Under the pieces are notes generated by a model. It was given only the letters and a program-made list of their open reading frames with translations. It was not told the DNA's origin and made no database searches. Positions 43,597 to 51,884 of a stretch of 64,000 nucleotides of DNA are shown one piece after another. The translations under genes were made by a program, and so were the position numbers. Location of the stretch: positions 14,694-78,693 of the forward strand of contig CAZSQM010000014.1 of the NCBI GenBank assembly GCA_964609025.1, given 5' to 3'. Position 1 is the stretch's first letter. Each line of letters begins with the position of its first letter. The stretch is from SIG307 sp964609025 (lineage in GTDB: Bacteria > Bacillota > Clostridia > Lachnospirales > Lachnospiraceae).

Positions 43597-44628
43597 ATGG
43601 CAAAGGTAGTTACAATGGGAGAAATCATGTTAAGACTTTCTACCCCGGGAAATGAGAAGTTTATTCAGGCGGATGAGTTTGACGTATGCTATGGCGGCGG
43701 CGAGGCAAATGTAGCCGTATCTCTGGCCAATTACGGACATAGCGCACAGTATGTGACGAAAGTGCCGAAGAACCCGATCGGCGAGTGCGCGGTAGCGGCC
43801 CTCCGCAAGATGAATGTCGGAACAGAGCATATTGCTTACGGCGGTGAGCGTCTTGGCATTTACTTCCTTGAAACCGGTGCGGCAATGCGTGCTTCCAATG
43901 TGGTTTACGACAGAGCCCATTCCTCGATTTCTACCGCTACGGCAGCGGATTTTGATTTTGATAAGATTTTTGACGGTGTGGACTGGTTCCACTTTACCGG
44001 GATTACTCCGGCGGTTTCCGACGCGGCGGCAGAGCTTACGGAGATTGCCTGCAAGGCGGCAAAGAAGGCGGGCGTAAAGGTTTCCTGCGATTTGAACTTC
44101 CGGAAAAAGCTTTGGTCCTCCGAGAAGGCGCAGAAGGTGATGAGTAACCTCATGCAGTATGTGGATGTCTGCATCGGAAACGAAGAAGACGCGGAAAAGG
44201 TACTGGGCTTTAAGCCGGGAAATACCGATGTAACCAGCGGCGATTTGGAGCTTGCGGGTTACAAGAGCATTTTCGAGCAGATGGTAGAGAAGTTTAATTT
44301 CGAGTATGTCATCAGCTCCCTGCGTGTCAGCCATTCCGCATCCGATAACGGCTGGTCTGCCTGCATCTATTCCAGGGATACGAAGGAATTCTACCATTCC
44401 AGAGAGTACAGAATTGCTCCGATTGTAGACCGTGTGGGCGGCGGCGATTCCTTCGCAGGCGGTGTTATCTGCGGTTTCCTTGACGGCAAGAACTTCAAGG
44501 AAGCATTGGAATTCGGTGTTGCGGCTTCCGCGTTAAAGCACACGATTCCGGGCGACTTTAATCTCGTATCCAGAGCGGACGTAGACAACTTAGTCGGCGG
44601 CGACGGAAGCGGCAGAGTGCAGAGATAG
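43597..44628 (+). CDS. kdgK: 2-keto-3-deoxygluconate kinase (PfkB family)
   Basis: 343 residues. VVTMGEIMLRLSTPGNEKF, then FDVCYGGGEANVAVSLANYG, is the KDG kinase N-terminus; DRVGGGDSFAGGVICGFLDG is PfkB signature 2 with the catalytic Asp. It phosphorylates KDG to KDPG, completing the pathway with uxaCBA. The next enzyme, KDPG aldolase (eda), is not in the window. AAGGAG precedes the ATG. A terminator follows at 44666. Confidence 0.95.
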   Translation: MAKVVTMGEIMLRLSTPGNEKFIQADEFDVCYGGGEANVAVSLANYGHSAQYVTKVPKNPIGECAVAALRKMNVGTEHIAYGGERLGIYFLETGAAMRASNVVYDRAHSSISTATAADFDFDKIFDGVDWFHFTGITPAVSDAAAELTEIACKAAKKAGVKVSCDLNFRKKLWSSEKAQKVMSNLMQYVDVCIGNEEDAEKVLGFKPGNTDVTSGDLELAGYKSIFEQMVEKFNFEYVISSLRVSHSASDNGWSACIYSRDTKEFYHSREYRIAPIVDRVGGGDSFAGGVICGFLDGKNFKEALEFGVAASALKHTIPGDFNLVSRADVDNLVGGDGSGRVQR

Positions 44629-44665
44629 CTTGCAATAACAGTTCCTGATTTTATAATGATTTTAC

Positions 44666-44704
44666 GGCACCGGAGAGCGGAGAATGCTTTCCGGTGTGTT
44701 TTTT
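44666..44704 (+). terminator. Terminator after kdgK
   Basis: CACCGGAGAGC (44668-44678) pairs with GCTTTCCGGTG (44686-44696), followed by TGTTTTTT. Confidence 0.88.
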
Positions 44705-44737
44705 ACAGCCCCTGTTTTATTCGGACACAACCCCGAT

Positions 44738-44767
44738 TTGCATCAAGTGAAGACTCTCTGATATAAT
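44738..44767 (+). promoter_or_regulatory. Possible promoter upstream of the XRE regulator
   Basis: TTGCAT (44738-44743), an 18-base spacer and TATAAT (44762-44767). A second TATAAT lies at 44842-44847, overlapping the palindrome at 44822-44842, so two start sites are possible. Confidence 0.45.
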
Positions 44768-44775
44768 GTAAACGA

Positions 44776-44816
44776 AGTGAGGATTTGCAAGCTTGCTTGC
44801 AAAATCCGAGCGGAGT
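44776..44816. repeat. 41-base dispersed repeat, copy 1
   Basis: This 41-base stretch is identical to 63846-63886. It contains a hairpin formed by GGATTTGCAAGC and GCTTGCAAAATCC. In both places it is preceded by GATAT(A/G)ATG then an A-rich AAACG, so similarity extends upstream. Confidence 0.85.
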
Positions 44817-44821
44817 TGGAG

Positions 44822-44842
44822 ATCATGAACGAAGTTCATGAT
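44822..44842 (+). promoter_or_regulatory. Palindromic operator upstream of the XRE regulator
   Basis: ATCATGAAC and GTTCATGAT are perfect 9-base arms around GAA, ending on the first base of a TATAAT box. The position, 105 bases before the regulator start, fits autoregulation. Confidence 0.55.
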
Positions 44843-44946
44843 ATAATGAAATCAGAAAAACTTGAATGTTACTATGCGTTGCTTGCAGCAACGGGCAGTT
44901 TCCCATACAATTGTGTTTACAAAGGAAAGAAAGGTGGTTATACCGA

Positions 44947-45456
44947 ATGCTGAACGAAAACATTAAAGCAATCAGAAAATCAAAAGGACTTTCGCAGGAA
45001 GAGCTTGCTATCAAGCTGAATGTGGTGCGACAAACAATCTCTAAATGGGAGCAGGGATTGTCGGTTCCTGATTCCGACATGTTAATCTCCCTATCTGAAG
45101 TGCTTGAAACTCCTGTAAGTACATTGCTTGGAGAAACTGTTACCGAGTCGAAAACGGATGACTTAAAAGTGATATCCGAAAAATTAGAGGTTATAAACCT
45201 GCAACTTGCACAAAGAAAGACAGCGGGAAGAAAAGCATTTCATTGGCTGCTGATCTTGCTGTGTGCGGTCATAGCAGTAATTTATGCGGTTTTGATAGCA
45301 TCAGGCAGTCCATATCTGGGGTGGGATTACAGTGACCCTGAAACCGCCGTTGCCGGAGCGGCTTTTCACGCGATGGAATGGCTGTTTGTGCGACTTGCGC
45401 CGATTATCCTTGCCGGCGCAGTCGCTGGAATTATCCTGACACGGAAGAAACATTAG
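44947..45456 (+). CDS. XRE-family regulator with C-terminal membrane segments
   Basis: 169 residues from ATG 44947, with AAAGGTGG upstream. The N-terminal Cro/CI helix-turn-helix is NIKAIRKSKGLSQEELAIKL then NVVRQTISKWEQGLSVPD. After a short linker there are two hydrophobic segments (AFHWLLILLCAVIAVIYAVL and LAPIILAGAVAGIIL), so the protein is probably anchored in the membrane with the DNA-binding domain inside. This layout recurs in Firmicutes next to ABC exporters. It lies 92 bases before such an exporter and may respond to envelope stress or the exporter's substrate (inference). Confidence 0.9.
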   Translation: MLNENIKAIRKSKGLSQEELAIKLNVVRQTISKWEQGLSVPDSDMLISLSEVLETPVSTLLGETVTESKTDDLKVISEKLEVINLQLAQRKTAGRKAFHWLLILLCAVIAVIYAVLIASGSPYLGWDYSDPETAVAGAAFHAMEWLFVRLAPIILAGAVAGIILTRKKH

Positions 45457-45476
45457 AGGATTAAGTAAAAAAGTGA

Positions 45477-45505
45477 TTGACAAACGAAAGCCTTTGTTGT
45501 ATTCT
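45477..45505 (+). promoter_or_regulatory. Promoter of the ABC exporter genes
   Basis: TTGACA (45477-45482), 17 bases, then TATTCT (45500-45505). Confidence 0.6.
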
Positions 45506-45526
45506 TGTATTAAGCAATTAGTACAA
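45505..45526 (+). promoter_or_regulatory. Imperfect palindrome after the ABC exporter promoter
   Basis: TTGTATTAA and TTAGTACAA are imperfect inverted copies around GCAA, directly over the expected start site. A possible repressor site; it does not match the palindrome at 44822, so a different regulator may act here. Confidence 0.4.
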
Positions 45527-45548
45527 TTATACAACGGAGGTTTTTAAT

Positions 45549-46262
45549 ATGTTACGCATCGAACATTTTACAAAGCGTTATGGGGACAAGGTAGCGGTAA
45601 ATAATTTGAATCTGCACATTGCACCGGGAGAAATTTACGGCTTTATCGGACACAACGGAGCGGGAAAAACAACTACGTTAAAGGCATGCTGCGGACTGCT
45701 GCGGTTTACGGAGGGAACGATTTTGATCAACGGAAAGTCCATCCGGGAGGAGCCGCTTTCCTGCAAAAGGGAGATTGCGTATATTCCGGACAACCCGGAT
45801 TTGTACGATTTCCTGACCGGATATGATTTTCTGAATTTTGTTGCGGATGTATACGGTGTGTCGAAAAAGGAGCGGACCGAGCGTATTGATACTTACGGAG
45901 AAATGTTAGGCATTACAGAGGCGCTTACTCTGCCGATTTCGGAATATTCCCACGGCATGAAGCAGAAGGTTGCGATTATTTCGGCACTGGTGCATGCACC
46001 GAAGTTGATTCTGATGGATGAGCCGTTTGTCGGTCTTGACCCGTCCGCTTCCCATCAGCTAAAGCAGTTGATGACGAAGCATTGTGAGGAAGGCGGCGCG
46101 ATTTTCTTCTCGACCCATGTGCTGGAAGTGGCGGAAAAACTGTGTCATAAGGTGGCGATTATCAAGGGCGGCAATCTGGTGGCGTCCGGGACGATGGACG
46201 AGGTACGCGGCAATTCTTCTCTGGAAGATGTATTTTTGGAATTGGAGGAAAAAGCAGAATGA
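45549..46262 (+). CDS. ABC transporter ATP-binding protein
   Basis: 237 residues. Walker A GHNGAGKTT, the Q-loop region, signature SEYSHGMKQKV, Walker B LILMDEPFVGLD and H-loop STHVLE are all present. It is the ABC-2 exporter type. GGAGG precedes the ATG. Its last four bases overlap the permease start (ATGA), so the two form one transporter. The substrate is unknown. Confidence 0.95.
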   Translation: MLRIEHFTKRYGDKVAVNNLNLHIAPGEIYGFIGHNGAGKTTTLKACCGLLRFTEGTILINGKSIREEPLSCKREIAYIPDNPDLYDFLTGYDFLNFVADVYGVSKKERTERIDTYGEMLGITEALTLPISEYSHGMKQKVAIISALVHAPKLILMDEPFVGLDPSASHQLKQLMTKHCEEGGAIFFSTHVLEVAEKLCHKVAIIKGGNLVASGTMDEVRGNSSLEDVFLELEEKAE

Positions 46263-47851
46263 GAAGATTAATCGGAATTCGTTTAAAATCCATGTTTTCC
46301 AATATGAAAAAGTCGCTCGGCGGTAAGAATAAGGGTCTGGTTGCGCTTTTTATACTGGCGCTTGCGTTCTGTTTCTTTTCGATTGAGATGATGCTGTATG
46401 GCGGCTGGGATATGCTGTCGATTTATTTGGATACGGATTTTCCGTGGCTGTTTTTTGCAATGGCGGGACTGACGGCGTTTGCGTTCGGTATTTTCGGAAC
46501 GGTGTTTACGACCCAGAGTCAGATGTACGAGGCAAAGGATAACGAGTTACTGTTAGCGATGCCGATTAAGCCGGTACATATTGTACTCAGCCGTGTGGCG
46601 GTGCTTTATCTTCTGACGCTCTTGTTCAGCGCGGTTGTGATGCTTCCGGCGGGACTTGTCTATACCGTAAAGTGCGGTTTTTCGGTGCAGGTAATGGTAT
46701 GTTTTCTGGTTTCGTTGTTTCTGGTTTCGATGTTAGCGCAGGCGGTGACCTGTCTGCTCGGCTGGCTGCTGCATTTTCTGCTGGCAGGGTTTCGCCACAA
46801 GGCAATCATTGCCACGGCATTTATGACGGCGGTGATGATTCTTTACTTTATTGCAATCAATAAGCTGGAAACTTTGATGCTGCTCCTCGTGGAAAACGGA
46901 GGAACGATTGCCTCTGCCATTCAGTCCTTTGCATGGCCGTTTTATGCGCTTGGAACCGCATGCCTCGGCAACTGGACGAACCTCCTTTTGTTTGTATTGA
47001 TTTCTCTTGCCGTCTTTGCACTGGTAAATCTGGTTTTGACGGCTACCTTTGTGAAAGCCATGCTTGCGGGCGGAAAATCAAAGGGAGCCGCAAAGAGAAA
47101 GCGGGACGGGAGAGTGCGCTCCGCAGTGGGCAGTATTTGCAGAAAAGAGGCAAAGAGGTTCTTTTCCAGTACGCCGTATCTGGTGAACATCGGTATGGGG
47201 CTTTTTATGATAGTTGCGTTTACCGTTGCCGGTATCTGGATGAAAGAAAAAATACTGGGGATGGTCGGAACGTTAGCGCCAAAAGAGGTTAACACCATAC
47301 TGCCGATTGCAATCTCGGGGATTTTGGGTGTGCTTTCCGCCATGACGCCGATTTCCGCGCCGTCGGTGTCCTTAGAAGGAAAAAATATCTGGATTCTGCG
47401 TTCCGTGCCGGTAAGCGGCGCAGGGGTATTAAAGGCAAAGCTTCTGTTTCATTGTAGCGCGACCGTACCGCTTGCGGCGGTCAGCGGGATGGTGCTTGCT
47501 CTGGTATACCGGTGTACGATACCGGAAGTCCTGCTTTGCGGAGTAAATTCCGCTCTGCTGTTTGTAATGTGCGGTATCCTCGGTCTGGTATTTAATATGT
47601 GTTTTCCGCGTCTGGACTGGCCGAACGAGGCAGCGCCGTGCAAACAGTCCCTGGCCGTCCTGTTTGTTATGTTTACGATGCTCTTTCTCAGCATTGGCTA
47701 CTTTGCATTCTGCATGGGCGGAAACGAACTGCTTGGTTCTAAAAACAGCGTATTGGTGCTTTTGATGGCTGCGGTGCTTCTGACAGGAATCAATGCTCTG
47801 TTTTATCTGCTTATGATCAAGTGGGGCGGTAAAAAGTTTGAAACGCTGTAA
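46259..47851 (+). CDS. ABC exporter membrane subunit
   Basis: 530 residues with about 12 predicted membrane segments in two halves joined by a basic loop (GKSKGAAKRKRDGRVRSAVG, about 275-295). It resembles the large 'putative ABC exporter' permeases of Firmicutes (YthQ/YwfA-like group): FTTQSQMYEAKDNELLLAMP is a conserved coupling segment. It is translationally coupled to the ATPase. No periplasmic or accessory subunit is present, so one fused permease probably pairs with an ATPase dimer. Confidence 0.85.
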   Translation: MRRLIGIRLKSMFSNMKKSLGGKNKGLVALFILALAFCFFSIEMMLYGGWDMLSIYLDTDFPWLFFAMAGLTAFAFGIFGTVFTTQSQMYEAKDNELLLAMPIKPVHIVLSRVAVLYLLTLLFSAVVMLPAGLVYTVKCGFSVQVMVCFLVSLFLVSMLAQAVTCLLGWLLHFLLAGFRHKAIIATAFMTAVMILYFIAINKLETLMLLLVENGGTIASAIQSFAWPFYALGTACLGNWTNLLLFVLISLAVFALVNLVLTATFVKAMLAGGKSKGAAKRKRDGRVRSAVGSICRKEAKRFFSSTPYLVNIGMGLFMIVAFTVAGIWMKEKILGMVGTLAPKEVNTILPIAISGILGVLSAMTPISAPSVSLEGKNIWILRSVPVSGAGVLKAKLLFHCSATVPLAAVSGMVLALVYRCTIPEVLLCGVNSALLFVMCGILGLVFNMCFPRLDWPNEAAPCKQSLAVLFVMFTMLFLSIGYFAFCMGGNELLGSKNSVLVLLMAAVLLTGINALFYLLMIKWGGKKFETL

Positions 47852-47914
47852 GATGATTCTGTTTTCACGCATTAAGAGAATTAAGGATAGCAGAGGAGAA
47901 AAGTAAGAAATGAT

Positions 47915-48009
47915 AAGGGCTGTCGTAAAAAAGATAGCGGATGTTCCATGCGGTTGCGGAGAATTTACCGTTTGCAGGCAAGGAATTGCGCTTCATACGA
48001 CAGCCCCTT
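47915..48009. other. Inverted repeat between the ABC exporter and pnp
   Basis: AAGGGCTGTCGTA (47915-47927) and TACGACAGCCCCTT (47996-48009) pair with one bulged base around a 68-base loop; a T-rich tract follows. It resembles the GGGGCTGTCGC type stems seen elsewhere (50300) and may terminate the exporter transcript. No gene is supported in 47852-48188. Confidence 0.55.
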
Positions 48010-48090
48010 GCTTTGTTCTTTTTATCTCTAGGATTGTAGATGAAAAAAGTGCTTTTCTTTTTTTGAATTTTGTGGTATCATATACATTTA

Positions 48091-48165
48091 GCGGAGATAT
48101 GTCCCGAGACTTCTGAAAAGCATAGCGCTTTACGGTGTGTTTTTCAGTTGTTTCGGCATCTCCGC
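48091..48165 (+). promoter_or_regulatory. Long 5' leader hairpin of pnp
   Basis: GCGGAGAT (48091-48098) pairs perfectly with ATCTCCGC (48158-48165). Inside, CCGAGAC pairs with GTTTCGG and CTGAAAA with TTTTCAG, giving an almost continuous stem of more than 20 bp in 75 bases. It ends ten bases before the ribosome site. In E. coli a similar leader hairpin is cut by RNase III and used by PNPase for autocontrol; the same logic is inferred here. Confidence 0.65.
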
Positions 48166-48188
48166 AAAATGACAAAAGGAGATTAAAA

Positions 48189-50276
48189 ATGGCGTACAAG
48201 AGTTTTTCAATGGAACTTGCAGGCAGAACTTTGACCGTAGATATCGGCAGAGTTGCCGCACAGGCAAACGGTGCAGCGTTCATGCACTATGGTGACACAA
48301 CGGTGCTTTCCACCGCTACGGCTTCCGAGAAGCCGCGTGAAGGAATCGACTTCTTCCCGTTAAGCGTGGAGTATGAGGAAAAGTTATATTCCGTAGGTAA
48401 GATTCCGGGCGGTTTTAACCGCAGAGAGGGTAAGGCTTCCGAAAATGCGGTGTTGACGTCCCGCGTAATCGATCGTCCGATGCGTCCGCTGTTCCCGAAG
48501 GATTACAGAAACGACGTTACCTTAAACAATATGGTCATGTCCGTAGACCCGGAGTGCAGTCCGGAGCTTACGGCAATGTTAGGCTCCGCGATTGCGGTAG
48601 CAATTTCCGATATTCCGTTTGACGGCCCGTGTGCAACGACACAGGTAGGTCTGATTAACGGGGAGTTCGTATTCAATCCGAATTCTTCCCAGAACAAGGT
48701 TTCCGACTTAAAACTGACGGTAGCTTCCACAAGAGAAAAGGTGATTATGATTGAAGCCGGTGCGAACGAAGTGCCGGAGGCAAAGATGATTGAGGCAATT
48801 TACGCAGCCCATGAAATCAATCAGCAGGTTATTGCGTTTATTGACAAGATTGTGGCAGAGTGCGGCAAGGCAAAGCACGAGTATACAAGCTGTGCGGTGC
48901 CGGAAGAGCTGTTTGCGGCAATTAAGGAGCTGGTTCCGCCGGAAGAGATGGAAGAAGCGGTATTTACGGACGAGAAGCAGAAGCGTGAGGAAAACATCCG
49001 CGAGATTACCGCAAGGCTGGAGGAGGCCTTTGCAGAGAACGAGGAATGGCTTGCAGTGCTCGGCGAGGCAATTTATCAGTATCAGAAGAAGACCGTTCGT
49101 AAGATGATTTTAAAGGACCACAAGCGTCCGGACGGCAGAGAGCTTACCCAGATTCGTAAGCTTGCGGCAGAGGTGGATATTATTCCGCGCGTACACGGTT
49201 CCGCCATGTTTACGAGAGGCCAGACCCAGATTTGTAATGTTTGTACGTTAGCGCCGCTTTCCGACGCACAGAAGTTAGACGGTCTGGACGAGAACGAGGT
49301 TTCCAAACGTTATATGCATCATTATAATTTCCCGGCTTACTCCGTTGGTGAAACGAAGGTTTCCAGAGGTCCGGGACGTCGTGAAATCGGACACGGCGCG
49401 TTAGCGGAGAGAGCGCTGCTTCCGGTACTTCCGAGCGAGGAGGTATTCCCGTATGCAATTCGTACCGTTTCCGAAACCTTTGAATCCAACGGTTCTACCT
49501 CGATGGCGTCCACCTGTGCTTCCTGTATGTCCTTAATGGCGGCAGGCGTGCCGATTCGTAAGATGGTAGCAGGTATTTCCTGTGGTCTTGTTACCGGCGA
49601 TACCGATGATGATTATGTACTTCTGACCGATATTCAGGGCTTAGAGGACTTCTTCGGCGATATGGACTTTAAGGTAACCGGTACGGATGCCGGTATTACG
49701 GCAATCCAGATGGATATTAAGATTCACGGTCTGACCAGAGCCATTGTGGAGGGCGCAATCGCAAGATGCCGCGAGGCAAGAATGTATATTATGGAGAATT
49801 GCATGAAGCCTGCCATTGCAGAGCCGAGAGCCGAGGTAAGCAAGTATGCACCGAAGATTATCCAGATTCAGATTGACCCGCAGAAGATCGGCGATGTGGT
49901 TGGCCAGAGAGGCAAGACGATTAACGCAATCATCGAAGAAACCGGTGTTAAGATTGATATTACCGACGACGGAGCAGTTTCCATCTGCGGAACCGACCCG
50001 GCTGCGATGGAGCGTGCGGTGCAGCTGATTCAGATTATCGTAACGGATTTCGAGGAAGGACAGGTTCTGGAAGGAAAGGTTGTCAGCATCAAAGAGTTTG
50101 GTGCATTCCTTGAATTCGCTCCGGGGAAGGAAGCAATGGTTCACATCTCCAAAATTGCCAAGGAGCGTATTAACCATGTGGAAGACGTTCTGACCCTTGG
50201 CGATGTGGTAAAGGCGGTTTGCCTCGGCAAAGATAAGATGGGAAGAGTTAGCTTCAGTATCAAGGACGTAAAATAA
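48189..50276 (+). CDS. pnp: Polynucleotide phosphorylase
   Basis: 695 residues from ATG 48189 (AAAAGGAG upstream). Order: RNase PH domain 1 (VDIGRVAAQANGAAFMHYGDT), the helical linker, RNase PH domain 2 (RPDGRELTQIRKLAAEV; GSAMFTRGQTQ; SVGETKVSRGPGRREIGHG; TSMASTCASCMSLM; GDMDFKVTGTDAGITAIQMD), a KH domain (IGDVVGQRGKTINAIIEETG) and an S1 domain (GKVVSIKEFGAFLEFAPGKE). It degrades RNA from the 3' end by phosphorolysis. The leader hairpin suggests post-transcriptional autoregulation. A terminator-like hairpin follows at 50300. Confidence 0.97.
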   Translation: MAYKSFSMELAGRTLTVDIGRVAAQANGAAFMHYGDTTVLSTATASEKPREGIDFFPLSVEYEEKLYSVGKIPGGFNRREGKASENAVLTSRVIDRPMRPLFPKDYRNDVTLNNMVMSVDPECSPELTAMLGSAIAVAISDIPFDGPCATTQVGLINGEFVFNPNSSQNKVSDLKLTVASTREKVIMIEAGANEVPEAKMIEAIYAAHEINQQVIAFIDKIVAECGKAKHEYTSCAVPEELFAAIKELVPPEEMEEAVFTDEKQKREENIREITARLEEAFAENEEWLAVLGEAIYQYQKKTVRKMILKDHKRPDGRELTQIRKLAAEVDIIPRVHGSAMFTRGQTQICNVCTLAPLSDAQKLDGLDENEVSKRYMHHYNFPAYSVGETKVSRGPGRREIGHGALAERALLPVLPSEEVFPYAIRTVSETFESNGSTSMASTCASCMSLMAAGVPIRKMVAGISCGLVTGDTDDDYVLLTDIQGLEDFFGDMDFKVTGTDAGITAIQMDIKIHGLTRAIVEGAIARCREARMYIMENCMKPAIAEPRAEVSKYAPKIIQIQIDPQKIGDVVGQRGKTINAIIEETGVKIDITDDGAVSICGTDPAAMERAVQLIQIIVTDFEEGQVLEGKVVSIKEFGAFLEFAPGKEAMVHISKIAKERINHVEDVLTLGDVVKAVCLGKDKMGRVSFSIKDVK

Positions 50277-50299
50277 AACAGCCAGAGTTGGCATAAAGG

Positions 50300-50332
50300 A
50301 AAGGGGCTGTCGCACTGGGCGCGGCTCCTTTC
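50300..50332 (+). terminator. Hairpin after pnp
   Basis: AAAGGGGCTGTCGC pairs imperfectly with GCGCGGCTCCTTT around a short loop (50300-50331), 24 bases after pnp. The T-run is weak; it is probably a terminator of the GGGGCTGTCGC type. Confidence 0.5.
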
Positions 50333-50459
50333 GTACTTCTTTCCCCGGTTTCTGCCGACTTTGGTTAGGCAGATGTAAGGAGTTATGAAACGTACGAAGG
50401 AGTCGTACCTTCCGTTTGATAAGCTCCTTATCCGGCTGGCATTATTTTGTGAGGAGTTT

Positions 50460-51812
50460 ATGGTGGAGCAAATCGAGCAATTTAGTTTACCGAACGGTAT
50501 CCGGGTGGTATTGGAGTCCATGCCTTATGTAAAAACAGCCGCGTTCGGTATTTTTGTCGGCGTGGGTTCCGTATGTGAAACAAAAGAGAATAACGGGATT
50601 TCCCATATGATCGAGCATATGCTGTTTAAGGGGACAAAGACGAGAAGCGCAAAAGCGCTTGCAGACATTACCGCGCGCCTCGGTGATACGGTAAATGCCT
50701 ATACCGGAAAGGAGTACACGGCATATTACGGTGTAACCATTGCGGAGGAATTGGAAGCGTTAATGGAGGTACTTTCCGATATGCTGCTGCATTCCGCATT
50801 TGAGGCGAGGGCGCTTTCCAAAGAAAAGGGAGTCGTGTACGAGGAAATTGATATGTACAACAATTCTCCCGAGGATTTGGTGCATGAACTGGCGCAGAAA
50901 CGGGTGTGGCAGGGCCATCCGCTCGGCTTTCAGATTTCGGGAAGCAAGGGCGTGGTGCGGGGGCTGACAAGAGAGCGTATTTTAACCTATTACCAAAAGG
51001 AATACCGTCCGGAGCGCATGGTGCTGTCGGTGGCGGGCGCGTTTGAGAGAAAGCGTATCATAGAGCGCCTTTCGGAACTGTTTTGTCCGCAGGGAACCGC
51101 CGGTCTGCTGAAAAACGAAGGGCTGACGCCGGATGCCCGGTACGGAAAGCGTTACGGTACATCCGGTAAGAAGCAGGAAATGGTGCTGCCGCAAAACAGA
51201 AAGGCGGCGGACTATACCCGGAGCTTTTGCCGGGCGGAGCGGGATACGTCACAGCTTCATATGAATCTGGTGTTTCCCGGAATTTCCTATCTGGATGACA
51301 GACGGCATGTGGCGACGGTATTTCATTCGGTGCTCGGCGGGAGCAACAATTCCCTTCTGTTTCAGAAAATCCGTGAGGAGGAGGGGCTTGCCTATGCCGT
51401 ATATTCCTACGGCTGTCCTTATGCGAAGGAGGGACTGTTACATATTGACGCAGTGAGCGCACCGTCCCAGGCGGAAGCAATCTTTTGTCATAGTTTAGAG
51501 GTCTGTGAATCGCTTTGCGAAAAGGCAGTTCCCGAAGAAACGCTGCGAACCCATAAGGCGCTGATTCGGACCGAGGCGATTTTATCAAAGGAGAGCGTGC
51601 AAAGCCGTATGGAAGGAAACGGCCGCGCGGTCATGCTCCGCGGTCATGTAATTCCGCAGGAGGAAGAATTGGAAAGAATCGAAAACGTAACCGCAGAGGA
51701 ATTACTGCAGTTCGCAAGGCAGGTGCTTTGTCCGGAGAAGATGAGCGTCTGTCTGGTGGGAGAAATGGGGGACGCCGGAAGACGGCTGTATCATCGGTTT
51801 GAGAAGCTGTAA
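50460..51812 (+). CDS. M16-family zinc metallopeptidase
   Basis: 450 residues. The start is uncertain: ATG 50460 or GTG 50463 (both after GAGGAG) fit the family N-terminus EQFSLPNGIRVVLE; an ATG at 50385 would add 25 atypical residues. The inverted zinc motif HMIEHML gives H49, E52 and H53, and the distal Glu lies in VYEEIDMYNNSPEDLVHE. The second, inactive-type M16 domain is present (VFPGISYLDDRRHVATVFHS). The protein is not secreted by a visible signal, so it is probably a cytosolic processing or peptide-clearing enzyme of the YmxG type. An insert near 225-255 (GLTPDARYGKRYGTSGKKQE) is basic and atypical. Confidence 0.92.
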   Translation: MVEQIEQFSLPNGIRVVLESMPYVKTAAFGIFVGVGSVCETKENNGISHMIEHMLFKGTKTRSAKALADITARLGDTVNAYTGKEYTAYYGVTIAEELEALMEVLSDMLLHSAFEARALSKEKGVVYEEIDMYNNSPEDLVHELAQKRVWQGHPLGFQISGSKGVVRGLTRERILTYYQKEYRPERMVLSVAGAFERKRIIERLSELFCPQGTAGLLKNEGLTPDARYGKRYGTSGKKQEMVLPQNRKAADYTRSFCRAERDTSQLHMNLVFPGISYLDDRRHVATVFHSVLGGSNNSLLFQKIREEEGLAYAVYSYGCPYAKEGLLHIDAVSAPSQAEAIFCHSLEVCESLCEKAVPEETLRTHKALIRTEAILSKESVQSRMEGNGRAVMLRGHVIPQEEELERIENVTAEELLQFARQVLCPEKMSVCLVGEMGDAGRRLYHRFEKL

Positions 51813-51884
51813 ACGGGAAGGAAAACAGAGAAATAGGTACAAAAGGCATTGGCAGGCGCTGTCCTGCAAAGAAAGGAGCTTACA

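Noticed and set aside
51813..51884. SAM riboswitch upstream of metY
   Set aside because: Only 72 bases are available and no aptamer-like pairing is seen beyond a 5-bp stem.
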